44,861 bases of DNA from an uncultured Clostridia bacterium (GCA_934457145.1 CAKSHP010000020.1:1-44861), one strand, 5' to 3'. Positions 16,662 through 24,825 are shown, counted from the first letter of the stretch. Numbers and translations: made by a program. Notes: a model not told the origin generated them from the letters alone.

Positions 16662-17960
16662 ATGAAAACAGTTGCTTTTTGCACGTTGGGGTGCAAAGTT
16701 AATCAGTATGAAACGCAGGCGATGTGTGAGCTTTTTGAAAAAGAGGGCTATAAGGTTTGTGACTTTGAGCAAATATGCGATATTTATATTATAAATACAT
16801 GTTCGGTAACGGGACTTTCAGACAGAAAGTCAAGACAGATGATCCGCCGCGCACGGCGCAGAAACGAAAACGCGGTTATTGCCGTAACGGGATGCTATGC
16901 GCAGACCGCCGCCGGGGAAGTGCTAAAAATTGAGGGCGTGAACTTGGTTGTCGGCACACAGAAAAGAGGAGATATTGTAAAAATGTGTGAGCAGTCGGCA
17001 GGGCAGAGGGTTAATTTTGTCTGCGATATTTTGCACACGCATGAGTTTGAAGAAGATTTAAAAATAAGCGAATTTGAAGAACGCACAAGAGCATATGTTA
17101 AAATGCAGGAGGGATGCAGTCAGTTTTGTTCATACTGCATAATTCCTTATGCAAGAGGCCCCATACGCAGCAGAAAAAAAGAAAACGTTATAGATGAAAT
17201 AGAAACCCTTGCAAATAAAGGATTTTGCGAGATTGTGCTCGTCGGGATACACATTGCCTCATATGGCAAGGATTTAAAAGATGCCTCTCTTTATGATGTG
17301 ATACAGGCGGTTAATAAAATAGAAAAAATCAAAAGAATAAGGCTAAGCTCAATAGAACCTATGACATTAAATAATGACTTTATTTTTCATGTTTCGGGAG
17401 CGGACAAGCTTTGCAATCATTTTCATATATCGCTGCAAAGCGGATGCGATAAAACGCTAAAGAGAATGAACCGAAAATACAGCTCCGATGATTTTTATTC
17501 TATAGCAGAGCTTCTTCGCAAAAACTTTGAAAACTGTGCGATAACAACGGATATTATGGTTGGCTTTCCGGGAGAAACGGAAGACGAGTTTAACGAAAGC
17601 CTTGAATTTGTTAAAAAAGTCGGATTTGCAGACGCTCATATTTTCCCTTATTCAAAGCGCCCGGGAACTCCTGCGGCAAAAATGAAAGATCAGGTTTCGG
17701 ACGAGGAAAAAAGCCGCCGTAGCAAGCTGATGTTTGAAGCAACCAAAAAAAGCAGAAAAGAGTTTTTGGATATGCACACCGGCAAGGTTATGGAAGTGCT
17801 TTTTGAGCGCGAATGCGAAAAGGGCGTTTATGAGGGAAAAACAACAAACTATATTCATGTTGAGGCTAAAAGCGATGAAAATATCTGCGGAAAAATATTA
17901 AAAGTTAAAATAAAAGAAAACGACGGGTATATTTGCATGGCAGAAATTTTAAAAGATTAA
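16662..17960 (+). CDS. mtaB: tRNA t6A37 methylthiotransferase MtaB
   Basis: A 432-residue radical-SAM methylthiotransferase that converts t6A to ms2t6A at position 37 of ANN-decoding tRNAs. The N-terminal domain carries three cluster cysteines: Cys11 (LGCKVNQYE), Cys47 (NTCSVT) and Cys78 (TGCYAQ). The radical-SAM cluster motif is C-SQF-C-SY-C at Cys152, 156 and 159. The LGCKVNQYET start and the overall size point to MtaB rather than MiaB or RimO. A C-terminal TRAM domain (about 370-430) is present. It is followed 20 nt later by an SDR gene. Confidence 0.95.
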   Translation: MKTVAFCTLGCKVNQYETQAMCELFEKEGYKVCDFEQICDIYIINTCSVTGLSDRKSRQMIRRARRRNENAVIAVTGCYAQTAAGEVLKIEGVNLVVGTQKRGDIVKMCEQSAGQRVNFVCDILHTHEFEEDLKISEFEERTRAYVKMQEGCSQFCSYCIIPYARGPIRSRKKENVIDEIETLANKGFCEIVLVGIHIASYGKDLKDASLYDVIQAVNKIEKIKRIRLSSIEPMTLNNDFIFHVSGADKLCNHFHISLQSGCDKTLKRMNRKYSSDDFYSIAELLRKNFENCAITTDIMVGFPGETEDEFNESLEFVKKVGFADAHIFPYSKRPGTPAAKMKDQVSDEEKSRRSKLMFEATKKSRKEFLDMHTGKVMEVLFERECEKGVYEGKTTNYIHVEAKSDENICGKILKVKIKENDGYICMAEILKD

Positions 17961-17980
17961 AAAATAAAAGGAATGGTAAA

Positions 17981-18712
17981 ATGAAAAGTGTGCTGATAAC
18001 GGGCGCGTCGCACGGAATAGGCAAAGAATGTGCAAAAAGGTTTGCCCGCGAAGGTTTTTTTGTTTATATAAACTATTTTAAAAGCGAAAAAGAGGCAAAA
18101 GAGCTTGAAAAATATATAACCGAAAACGGCGGACAATGCGCGCTTCTTAAAGGCGACGTGTCAAAAAAAAGCGATGTTTGCGATATGTTTTTAAAAATAA
18201 AAAAAATAACCGGCGGAGCAGACGTGCTTGTAAATAATGCAGGAATTTCAAAAATAAAAATGCTTTGCGACACGGATGAGGACGAGTATAACGAAATTTT
18301 TGACGTTAACATGAAAAGCGTGTATCTTTGCTGCCGCGAGGCGATAGGATATATGGTGCATAATAAATACGGGCGTATAATAAATGTTTCGTCTATGTGG
18401 GGCGTATCGGGCGCATCTTGCGAAAGCGTGTATTCAGCGTCAAAGGCTGCGGTTATAGGGTTTACAAAGGCAATTGCAAAAGAACTTGCGCCGTCGGGAA
18501 TTAGCGTAAACGCGGTTGCTCCGGGCGTGATTGATACGAAAATGAACGCTTCGCTGACAAAAGAAGAAAAAGATGAGCTTGCATGTCAAATCCCTGCCGG
18601 CAGATTCGGAACGGCTTTTGAAGTCAGCGATTTGATATATAATCTTGCCGGAGAAAATTCGGCATATATAACCGGACAGGTTATTTTGATAGACGGCGGT
18701 TTTTTGGGATAA
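17981..18712 (+). CDS. SDR-family oxidoreductase (FabG-like 3-oxoacyl-ACP reductase)
   Basis: A 243-residue classical short-chain dehydrogenase. The cofactor motif TGASHGIG is at residues 7-14, NNAG at 85-88, and the catalytic set is Ser138, Tyr151 and Lys155 (YSASK). The C-terminus IDGGFLG is typical of FabG-type reductases that use NAD(P)H. The start at ATG 17981 has an AAAGGAATGG site; the longer frame reaches into mtaB and lacks a ribosome binding site. It is away from any fatty-acid cluster, so it could be a second FabG or act on another keto substrate. Likely cotranscribed with mtaB and the following AraC gene. Confidence 0.88.
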   Translation: MKSVLITGASHGIGKECAKRFAREGFFVYINYFKSEKEAKELEKYITENGGQCALLKGDVSKKSDVCDMFLKIKKITGGADVLVNNAGISKIKMLCDTDEDEYNEIFDVNMKSVYLCCREAIGYMVHNKYGRIINVSSMWGVSGASCESVYSASKAAVIGFTKAIAKELAPSGISVNAVAPGVIDTKMNASLTKEEKDELACQIPAGRFGTAFEVSDLIYNLAGENSAYITGQVILIDGGFLG

Positions 18713-18750
18713 AACAAAATATATTTTGCAATCAGAAAGGCTTGATAATT

Positions 18751-19617
18751 ATGAAAAAAATGATAACTCCCGACTCCTTTGAGGGGTTTAACGTTGTTTG
18801 CGATATACTCGGAATAGAAGAAGATTTTGCCGCACCTCACTCACACAGCGGTACGTGTGAAATTATTTTATCTAAAACAGAAGGCGGTCACGTTATTATA
18901 AAAAACAAACTGTATCCGCTTGTGAAAAACGGCTTGTATTTTATAAACGGACTCGACGTTCACCATCCGTCGCCGACGGACGCCGAAAAATATTTTCGAA
19001 ACAGAATTATTTTAAGCATCAAGTTTTTAAACAAGCTCACCGATTTTTTCAGACTTGAAGACGTTATACAGAAGATTTTTTACGATGAGGGCGGAAAGTT
19101 TTGCCGTTTGTCTGCGGCAAAAGCCGAAAAAGCCGACGAGTATTTTAAAAAGATTTATGAGCTTTGCCAAAGCGGAAAAGAATTTGAAATGGCAGACAGC
19201 GTCAGCGCAATGACGGAAATTTTAAAAATCGGATATTTTTACAATGCCGGAGAAGAAACAATAGTAAACAAAGCGATTGACAGTGCGCTTGAATACATAG
19301 ACTCTAACATACAAAACAACATTACCGTTGACAGCATAAGCGACTTTTGCGGGCTTAACAAATATTATATGTGCCATTTGTTTAAACTGGTTGTCGGTAT
19401 GACGATAAGCAAGTATATAAAAATTGCAAGAGTTGCAATAGCGAAGAAAAAGCTTGTTTACACAAATCTTTCAATTTCGGAAATTTCAAAGTCAACAGGG
19501 TTTAATTCGGTTTCGTATTTCGGACGGGTGTTTTATGAAGAAGAACATGTTACCCCGAGCGAGTACAGAAAAATTATGAAGTCCGGTTCAAAGGCAATAA
19601 AACAGATATATAAATAA
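18751..19617 (+). CDS. AraC-family transcriptional regulator
   Basis: A 288-residue regulator with an N-terminal cupin-type sensor domain (APHSHSGTCEIILSKTEGG, then HHPSPTDAEKYFRNRI) and two C-terminal helix-turn-helix motifs: SISDFCGLNKYYMCHLFK and the second one ending SYFGRVFYEEEHVTPSEYRK. The sensor suggests response to a small molecule, often a sugar. The ATG at 18751 is preferred over the upstream TTG because an AGAAAGG lies before it. It follows the SDR gene by 38 nt, and a strong terminator stands downstream. Target unknown. Confidence 0.9.
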   Translation: MKKMITPDSFEGFNVVCDILGIEEDFAAPHSHSGTCEIILSKTEGGHVIIKNKLYPLVKNGLYFINGLDVHHPSPTDAEKYFRNRIILSIKFLNKLTDFFRLEDVIQKIFYDEGGKFCRLSAAKAEKADEYFKKIYELCQSGKEFEMADSVSAMTEILKIGYFYNAGEETIVNKAIDSALEYIDSNIQNNITVDSISDFCGLNKYYMCHLFKLVVGMTISKYIKIARVAIAKKKLVYTNLSISEISKSTGFNSVSYFGRVFYEEEHVTPSEYRKIMKSGSKAIKQIYK

Positions 19618-19644
19618 TGCACAATTTTCTAATTTAACAAAATG

Positions 19645-19679
19645 GCGCGGGGCGAAATATTTTCATTTTTGCCCCGCGC
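19645..19679. terminator. Terminator between the AraC and alcohol dehydrogenase genes
   Basis: A GC-rich 9-bp stem GCGCGGGGC / GCCCCGCGC extended by four weaker pairs, with a short AT loop, between two convergent genes. T-rich sequence follows on the plus strand, so it may serve both directions. Confidence 0.8.
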
Positions 19680-19708
19680 TTCTTATGCATAAGTTTTAAA
19701 TTTTATTT

Positions 19709-20872
19709 TTAAAAGCAGTTTTTAAGAACAGATAAAATGTCTTTTGAAGTCATTTTTTTATAGCCGCCGCCGGGAATTGTTGAGTCGGCTATTTTTTGAA
19801 GCATATCTTCGGTTGCGCCGAGCTGTTTTAAAGAAGACGGCAAACCGATAAGCGCTATAAATTCTTCAATCTTTTTTATGCCTGCGTTTGCGGCATCTTC
19901 TTTAGATAAGGCGCCAACATCTATATCCCACACATTTTTTGCAAAACGAACAAATTTATCAATGCCGAAAGGATATATATATCTGTAGTAAGCGGGCGAA
20001 ATTGCGGCAAGTCCCGCGCCGTGCGCACAGTCGGTATAGGCTCCGAGCTGATGTTCGATCATGTGAACCTCCCAGTCCTGCTGTTTTGAAAGACCGGTGA
20101 TAGTGTTTAATCCGATTGTTGCACACCACATAATGTTGCTTCTTGCTTCGTAGTCTTTCGGATTTTTGATTGCTGCCTTTGCACTGTTTATAAGTGAGCG
20201 CATAACGCCTTCTGTAATATAGTCGGTGGTGTTGTCATCATCGCCTGAAAAATACTGCTCGCAAAGGTGCGAAAACGTATCAAATATACCGCTTGCCATT
20301 TGATATACCGGCACGGTAAAGGTGTATTCGGGGTTTAAAATTGAAAATTTGGGATAAACGCTCGGATCAAAAACTTTGCCGTTTTTAATCATTTTTTCCT
20401 CGTTTGTGATAACCGAGCCGCCGTTTGACTCAGAGCCGGTGCCCGCCATTGTTAAAACGGCGCCGACGGGAATTGTTTTGCATGTTACATCCTCAAAATT
20501 TGTCCAGTATTTTTCCCAGGGGTCGCCCTCGCAGTAAGCTGAAACGGAAATTGCCTTTGCACAGTCGATTACGCTGCCGCCGCCGACTGCCAAAATCAAA
20601 TCAACGCTGTTTTCGCGGGCGATTTTGCTTCCTTCAAGCACGGACGCATACGACGGATTTGACTTCACATTTGCAAGCTCAAACACGTTTTTATCAGCGT
20701 TTTTTAAAATGTTTATTATTTTATCATACAGACCGCTTTTTTTAACAGAACCTCTTCCGTACATTAGAAGAATATTTTTCCCGTACGAGTTAAGCTCTGT
20801 TTCCAGTTTGTCAAGCGCATTTTTTCCGAAATGAATTTTTGTTGGGTTATAGTAGGTAAAATCGAATTTCAT
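19709..20872 (-). CDS. Iron-containing alcohol dehydrogenase (BdhA/YqhD type)
   Basis: A 387-residue group III alcohol dehydrogenase that reduces aldehydes with NAD(P)H. The nucleotide-binding motif GGGSVIDCAKA starts at residue 97. Metal ligands are visible at Asp198, His202 (GIFDTFSH), His270 and His284 (EVHMIEHQLGAYTDCAHGAG), with the spacing of YqhD and butanol dehydrogenases. The start has an AAAGGAAG site. It lies 27 nt downstream of the decarboxylase/cupin gene on the same strand, so both are controlled by the MerR-type promoter. The likely role is aldehyde reduction or detoxification. Confidence 0.93.
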   Translation of the reverse strand: MKFDFTYYNPTKIHFGKNALDKLETELNSYGKNILLMYGRGSVKKSGLYDKIINILKNADKNVFELANVKSNPSYASVLEGSKIARENSVDLILAVGGGSVIDCAKAISVSAYCEGDPWEKYWTNFEDVTCKTIPVGAVLTMAGTGSESNGGSVITNEEKMIKNGKVFDPSVYPKFSILNPEYTFTVPVYQMASGIFDTFSHLCEQYFSGDDDNTTDYITEGVMRSLINSAKAAIKNPKDYEARSNIMWCATIGLNTITGLSKQQDWEVHMIEHQLGAYTDCAHGAGLAAISPAYYRYIYPFGIDKFVRFAKNVWDIDVGALSKEDAANAGIKKIEEFIALIGLPSSLKQLGATEDMLQKIADSTIPGGGYKKMTSKDILSVLKNCF

Positions 20873-20899
20873 AATAGCAAACTTCCTTTCCGTAATTTA

Positions 20900-21640
20900 T
20901 TATTCAGGGTAAACATCGTCGCCGACAGGCTCTAACCATTCGTTTGAAGTGTCCTTTCCGGGACATTCTATCGCGATATGCGAAAACCAGCTGTTTTTCT
21001 TTGCACCGTGCCAATGCTTAACGTTTGGCAAAATTGTTACCGTGTCGCCGGGTTTGAGGCTTTGGGCTTTCTTGCCCTCCTCCTGATACCAGCCCTCGCC
21101 GTCGGTGCATAAAAGGATCTGTCCGCCGCCGGCAGACGCATGGTGAATATGCCAGTTATTTCTGCATCCAGGCTCAAAGGTTACATTTGCCATGAACACG
21201 GTTTTATCAGGATCGGTAAGAGGATTTAGATAGCTCTTTTTTGTAAAATATTTTGCATATGCGTCGTTTGGTGAGCCGAGTCCGAACATCCCTCCATGAC
21301 TATTTTCAGCCGTATCTTCATTTTCATACACCGGTTTTACAATTTTAAATGCTGCCCATGCGTTCGGCCAGCCTGCGTAAAACGCAATATGGGTTAAAAT
21401 TTCTGCCATTTCGGTTTTTGTTACACCGTTTTTCTTTGCGGTTTCGGCATGATATTGAAAAGAAGAATCTATCATACCTTTGCTGATCAGAGCGCAGATT
21501 GTTACGATTGAGCGCATTTTTAAAGACAGCTTATCTTCTCTTGACCAAACTCTGCCAAAGAGAATTTCATCGTTAAGATAAGCAAATTCAGGGGCGAAGC
21601 TGCCGAGAGCGTCGTGACCTGCTGTTTGTTTGATTGCCAT
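20900..21640 (-). CDS. Carboxymuconolactone decarboxylase-like/cupin fusion protein
   Basis: A 246-residue two-domain protein. Residues about 1-110 are a carboxymuconolactone decarboxylase (CMD/AhpD-like) domain with ILFGRVWSREDKLSLKMRSI and an H-A-E-T-A-KKNGVTKTEMAEILTH stretch; the C-x-x-C pair of AhpD is absent. Residues about 135-246 are a cupin with NNWHIHHASAGGGQILLCTDGEGWYQEEG and a PNVKHWHGAK metal-binding second motif. Similar fusions occur next to alcohol or aldehyde dehydrogenases and MerR regulators. The reaction is not established. The start at 21640 has AAGGAG upstream; the alternative TTG start is weaker. First gene of the two-gene operon. Confidence 0.87.
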   Translation of the reverse strand: MAIKQTAGHDALGSFAPEFAYLNDEILFGRVWSREDKLSLKMRSIVTICALISKGMIDSSFQYHAETAKKNGVTKTEMAEILTHIAFYAGWPNAWAAFKIVKPVYENEDTAENSHGGMFGLGSPNDAYAKYFTKKSYLNPLTDPDKTVFMANVTFEPGCRNNWHIHHASAGGGQILLCTDGEGWYQEEGKKAQSLKPGDTVTILPNVKHWHGAKKNSWFSHIAIECPGKDTSNEWLEPVGDDVYPE

Positions 21641-21682
21641 TTTAATCAAAACTCCTTTCGCAAAATAAGTTTTAACTTACAA

Positions 21683-21712
21683 TTGACAAGCTTTAAATAT
21701 ATGTGTTATAAT
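21683..21712 (+). promoter_or_regulatory. Promoter of the merR gene
   Basis: TTGACA (21683-21688), 18-bp spacer and a perfect TATAAT (21707-21712). A further inverted pair AACTTACA / TGTAAGTT flanks it (about 21674-21681 and 21719-21726). The promoter faces the divergent operon promoter, so the two transcripts overlap by a few bases at their 5' ends. Confidence 0.7.
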
Positions 21713-21733
21713 GCAAACTGTAAGTTTGATTAT

Positions 21734-21764
21734 ATTATACAACTTAAAGCACACTTTAAGTCAA
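21734..21764 (-). promoter_or_regulatory. MerR-type promoter and operator of the decarboxylase-dehydrogenase operon
   Basis: Minus strand: TTGACT (21759-21764) and TATAAT (21734-21739) separated by 19 bp, two longer than optimal. A perfect inverted repeat ACTTAAAG-(4 nt)-CTTTAAGT at 21742-21761 fills the spacer. An elongated spacer with a central dyad is the signature of promoters activated by MerR proteins, which twist the DNA to realign the boxes. The MerR gene is encoded next to it. Confidence 0.85.
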
Positions 21765-21800
21765 GAGGTTTTTAAAAATTTTTTTAAGGAGAATAAAAAA

Positions 21801-22256
21801 ATGCTGTACACGGTTGGTGAAATTGCAAAAAAGATAGGCGTGAGGGCATCGACGCTGAGATATTATGACAAAGAAGGTCTTTTGCCGTTTGTTGAGCGGA
21901 GCGGCGGAGGAATAAGAATGTTTTGCGAAAAAGATTTAGAATGGCTTTCGATTATCGAATGTTTAAAAAAAACAGGTATGCCGATAAAGGAGATAAAAAA
22001 GTTTGTCGATTGGTGCATGGAGGGAGACGGCACGATTGATAAAAGACTTGATTTGATTGAAAGACAGAAAGAAACTGTAAAGATGCAGATTGAGCAAATG
22101 CAAGAAACTCTTAAAACGCTCGAGTATAAAGAGTGGTACTATGAAACTGCAAAAAAAGCGGGTACCTGTGAGGTACACAAGCATATGAAAAAAGAAGATA
22201 TTCCAAAAGAATTTTGGGATATGGCAGGGTATAGGACAGGCGAGGCAGCAAAATGA
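21801..22256 (+). CDS. MerR-family transcriptional regulator
   Basis: A 151-residue regulator. The N-terminus YTVGEIAKKIGVRASTLRYYDKEGLLP is the MerR winged helix-turn-helix; a wing with RSGGGIRMF follows, then a dimerising coiled coil (about 80-115, ERQKETVKMQIEQMQETLKTL). The C-terminus has one Cys (GTCEVHKH) and no metal-binding C-x-n-C set, so an organic effector such as an aldehyde or multidrug-type ligand is more likely than a metal. The ATG at 21801 follows AAGGAG; the longer frame lies in the promoter. It is divergent from the decarboxylase-dehydrogenase operon, which it probably activates. Confidence 0.93.
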   Translation: MLYTVGEIAKKIGVRASTLRYYDKEGLLPFVERSGGGIRMFCEKDLEWLSIIECLKKTGMPIKEIKKFVDWCMEGDGTIDKRLDLIERQKETVKMQIEQMQETLKTLEYKEWYYETAKKAGTCEVHKHMKKEDIPKEFWDMAGYRTGEAAK

Positions 22257-22271
22257 TTTTGCTGCCTCGCC
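22239..22271 (+). terminator. Terminator hairpin built around the merR stop codon
   Basis: A perfect 15-bp inverted repeat (22239-22253 with 22257-22271) whose 3-nt loop is exactly the TGA stop codon of merR. Only a modest T-run follows (CTTGTT). Confidence 0.75.
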
Positions 22272-22305
22272 TTGTTAAAGTCTGATGTTTGCTTCATAGT
22301 ATTAA

Positions 22306-22542
22306 TTATTTTTTCAAAAACCAAACAAGCATTTCGCTTTCGCCTCTGTTCGCAAAGGCGTAATAGGGGATAAGTTTTAAATTTGTCTGCTCGCAGTCAT
22401 TGCCGATTTGATAATACAAGCTGTCATTTGATTTTTCTTTATAAGCCTTAACAGTAATTGACGGCAAAAGAAAATCGCATTCTTTAACCTCCGGGGCAGA
22501 TGAGACATCTATCATATAAGATTTTAAATTGTTGTGATACAA
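22306..22542 (-). pseudogene. C-terminal fragment of a GH127-type beta-L-arabinofuranosidase
   Basis: Only about 78 residues remain in frame. The end, LKLIPYYAFANRGESEMLVWF, closely resembles the conserved C-terminus of GH127 (formerly DUF1680) proteins, where an IPYYAWANRG-x-x-x-M-VW pattern is usual. Full proteins are around 600-650 residues, so more than 85% is missing. No ribosome binding site is present and the 5' boundary coincides with the end of an insertion-sequence remnant, which suggests deletion by or near that element. The remainder of the gene is not found on the other side of the element in this window. Confidence 0.7.
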
Positions 22543-23094
22543 TTGATGGGTGACAAAAAAATAAGAAAATGAACTCCAAATATGATATAATGTTTAACGA
22601 CCAAGCAAAACATTAGACAAAGGAGTCATTTTCTTATGAATATTTTAACATCAAATGCCCACTTTCGTCAACGGGTAATTAAAAAAAGTTACAAAGTTGG
22701 GGTGACAGAGGCGTCAAAATACTACCGTGTCAGCAGAAACGCCATATATGAATGGCGAGCAAAATACGACGGGAAGAGTTGGAAAAGTCTTTTAGACAAG
22801 AGCCACAGACCACATCATCATCCAAATGAACATACTCCCGAGGAAAAGGAAATGATATTGAGACGATATCCGAGATATCAGGGTGATATGATAATGTTGT
22901 GGGATTCGCTGCGCAAAAGCGGATATAAGCGCAAAACAGTAAACTGCTTGCGCCGCGCGACATTATATCACATGTGCTTTGTCAAGGTAGACAGTAGTAT
23001 TTTCTGCGAAAATCTCCACTGCTCCACCTTGACAAGAGAAAATGGAGAGTACACGTTTTTTATTTTTTAAGAAAAGTGTCACCCCTCATTGACA
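22538..23094 (+). mobile_element. Internally deleted insertion sequence (IS481-like)
   Basis: A segment of about 540 bp bounded by inverted ends: GGGTGACA at 22548-22555 and TGTCACCC at 23077-23084, perhaps extending to imperfect 18-bp ends at 22538 and 23094 (13 of 18 positions match). It carries its own ribosome binding site and the N-terminal part of a transposase. A full element would be about twice this length. No target-site duplication was found. An imperfect hairpin of about 19 bp (22979-23037) lies near the right end. Confidence 0.65.
22636..23070 (+). pseudogene. Truncated transposase, helix-turn-helix part only
   Basis: A frame of 144 codons. Residues 1-95 look like the start of an IS481/IS3-type transposase: an HTH (GVTEASKYYRVSRNAIYEWRAKY), then LLDKSHRPHHHPNEHTPEE and a second winged HTH. 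The expected catalytic rve domain (DDE) is absent. After about residue 95 (SGYKRKT) the sequence turns into unrelated residues and ends in FIF, which marks an internal deletion. AAAGGAG precedes the ATG. It should be inactive as an enzyme but might still bind the element ends. Confidence 0.7.
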
Positions 23095-23210
23095 ATTGAA
23101 CAGAATAATAAGTAAATTAGCAAGTTTTGTTATAGACTTTATATAAAAAATATGATACAATAAAGTTGCAGATAATATGCAAAACGAAAAATAAAGAGGA
23201 GCGGATAAAA

Positions 23211-24143
23211 ATGAAAAAAGTAAAAATATTTATATGTATGGCGGTTATGCTTTTTGCTTTTCAAATGTCAGCCGGAGCAAGCGATGAAATAAAGGTTATT
23301 CTTAACGGAACTAAGCTTTCGTTTGAGCAAAACCCGGTTACTGTAGACAATCGCACGCTTGTGCCGCTTAGAGGAATTTTTGAGGCGATGGGAGCCGATG
23401 TTTCATGGGACAACGACACCCAAAGCGTGAGCGCAGTAAAGGGAAAAACTGTTGTTAAAATGACGATAGGCGATAAAAACATATATGTAAATTCAAATAA
23501 AATAACCCTTGACGTACCGGCGCAGCTTGTTTATGAAAAAACAATGGTTCCGGCAAGAGCTGTTGCGGAAAGCTTCGGCGCGGATGTTTCATGGGATGGT
23601 GACACAAAAAGCGTTATAATAAAAACCGATGAGTTTTTAGAGCGCGCAAGAGAGGTTATGGATCAGAAAGACGAGTGCGTGTTTACGGGAAAGGTGTCCA
23701 TGACGGCGTCTGTGCTTCCGTTTGATTTAAATGTAAAAGCCGGAATATCGGTAAAAGATAAGCTGACATTCGTGTCTTTAAGTTCTGCTGTTTACAATTA
23801 TGAAATAGCCGGAGGAGAAGAGGCGGTTTATACAAATGAAAACGGCAGCATAAAAAAAGAAGCCGGAAACAATTTTGACGACGGCTCTCTTTTGGATATC
23901 AGTGCGCTTGTTTTTGATAAAAGTGACGATAAATATATGATATATAAAGCTGAGGGCGAGACTGATGACGGCATGAGAATATATTTTGATAAAAACAGCG
24001 CCGAGATAGCAAAGATTGTTATTCCTGCCGATGTTATAAACAAAATGATGGATAACGCAGTTTCGGCAAAATCCGATGCCGAGCTTTCTGTAGCGTATAA
24101 TACGGGCGAAACAAAGGCTGTGTGGGACAAATATAATAAATAG
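23211..24143 (+). CDS. Secreted protein with copper-amine-oxidase-type stalk domains
   Basis: A 310-residue exported protein. A signal peptide (residues 1-24, ending SAGAS) precedes two repeats of the copper amine oxidase N-terminal-like domain: VILNGTKLSFEQNPVTVDNR with TLVPLRGIFEAMGADVSWD, and the second with MVPARAVAESFGADVSWDGD. This is a non-catalytic stalk domain common in secreted proteins of Firmicutes. Residues about 145-310 form a lipoprotein-like beta-rich region of unknown function. The start at 23211 has an AGAGGAG site 9 nt upstream; a weak promoter (TAGACT, 17 bp, TACAAT) ends near 23160. It lies 14 nt before the cyclo-ligase gene. Confidence 0.85.
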   Translation: MKKVKIFICMAVMLFAFQMSAGASDEIKVILNGTKLSFEQNPVTVDNRTLVPLRGIFEAMGADVSWDNDTQSVSAVKGKTVVKMTIGDKNIYVNSNKITLDVPAQLVYEKTMVPARAVAESFGADVSWDGDTKSVIIKTDEFLERAREVMDQKDECVFTGKVSMTASVLPFDLNVKAGISVKDKLTFVSLSSAVYNYEIAGGEEAVYTNENGSIKKEAGNNFDDGSLLDISALVFDKSDDKYMIYKAEGETDDGMRIYFDKNSAEIAKIVIPADVINKMMDNAVSAKSDAELSVAYNTGETKAVWDKYNK

Positions 24144-24157
24144 GATTTGGATAGAAA

Positions 24158-24700
24158 ATGAAAACTAAAGATGAAATCCGAAGCGAGATGAAAAAACTGC
24201 GCCGTGAGTTTGAAAATAAGCAGAGTGCAGGAAAAAGAATTTGCGAAAATATTTTAAGTCTGGCAGAGTATAAAAATGCGTCGTGTGTCGGAATATATAT
24301 GGCAGCGTTTGGCGAGGCAGACTTAAAACATATTGCAGACGACTGCAAGGAAAACGGCAAAACAGTTGTCGTTCCGGTGACAGACAAAGACACAAATGAG
24401 GTTTTGTTTTCAAAAACTAACGGAGAATTTGTTAAAGGAGCATACGGAATATATGAACCGAAATATTTTAAGTTTGTTGATTTTGAAATGATTGATTTTA
24501 TTTGTATTCCGGGAATTGCCTTTGATAAAGATTTAAACCGCATAGGCTTTGGCAAAGGCTGCTATGACCGCGTTTTGGGCAAAATGAGGGCGTTTAGGTG
24601 CGGAGTTTGCTATGATTTTCAGATGCTTTATAAAATATGCGCAGATGAGCATGACATAAAAATGGACGCAGTGGTGAGCGAAACAGGCATATACAGATAA
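24158..24700 (+). CDS. 5-formyltetrahydrofolate cyclo-ligase
   Basis: A 180-residue enzyme that converts 5-formyl-THF to 5,10-methenyl-THF with ATP. The N-terminus KDEIRSEMKKLRREF and the motif GIAFDKDLNRIGFGKGCYDRVL (residues about 117-138) are characteristic: the GFGKG-x-YD segment binds the phosphate and folate. Size is normal. It sits 14 nt after the stalk-domain gene and is followed by a strong terminator; the GGATTTGG before the start is a fair ribosome binding site. Cotranscription with the upstream gene looks incidental in function. Confidence 0.93.
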   Translation: MKTKDEIRSEMKKLRREFENKQSAGKRICENILSLAEYKNASCVGIYMAAFGEADLKHIADDCKENGKTVVVPVTDKDTNEVLFSKTNGEFVKGAYGIYEPKYFKFVDFEMIDFICIPGIAFDKDLNRIGFGKGCYDRVLGKMRAFRCGVCYDFQMLYKICADEHDIKMDAVVSETGIYR

Positions 24701-24708
24701 TTTTAAAG

Positions 24709-24755
24709 CTGCAAAAATGTATGAAAAAATACTTGTGCATTTTTGCAGTTTTTTT
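24709..24755 (+). terminator. Terminator after the cyclo-ligase gene
   Basis: An 11-bp stem CTGCAAAAATG / CATTTTTGCAG (24709-24719, 24738-24748) followed by a run of seven T, a textbook intrinsic terminator. Confidence 0.9.
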
Positions 24756-24796
24756 GTGTGTTTTCGGGTATTTTCGCGCCAAAATGAGGCTTTGTG

Positions 24797-24825
24797 TTGA
24801 CAAAAAATAAAAATAGTATTATAAT
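24797..24825 (+). promoter_or_regulatory. Promoter of the acyl-CoA ligase gene
   Basis: TTGACA (24797-24802), 17-bp spacer and TATAAT (24820-24825), both perfect. A leader of about 90 nt follows, with a 7-bp stem ACGGCTA / TAGCCGT (24847-24853, 24890-24896) ahead of the AGAGGA ribosome binding site. The stem could be a regulatory structure, but I do not recognise a class. Confidence 0.75.
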
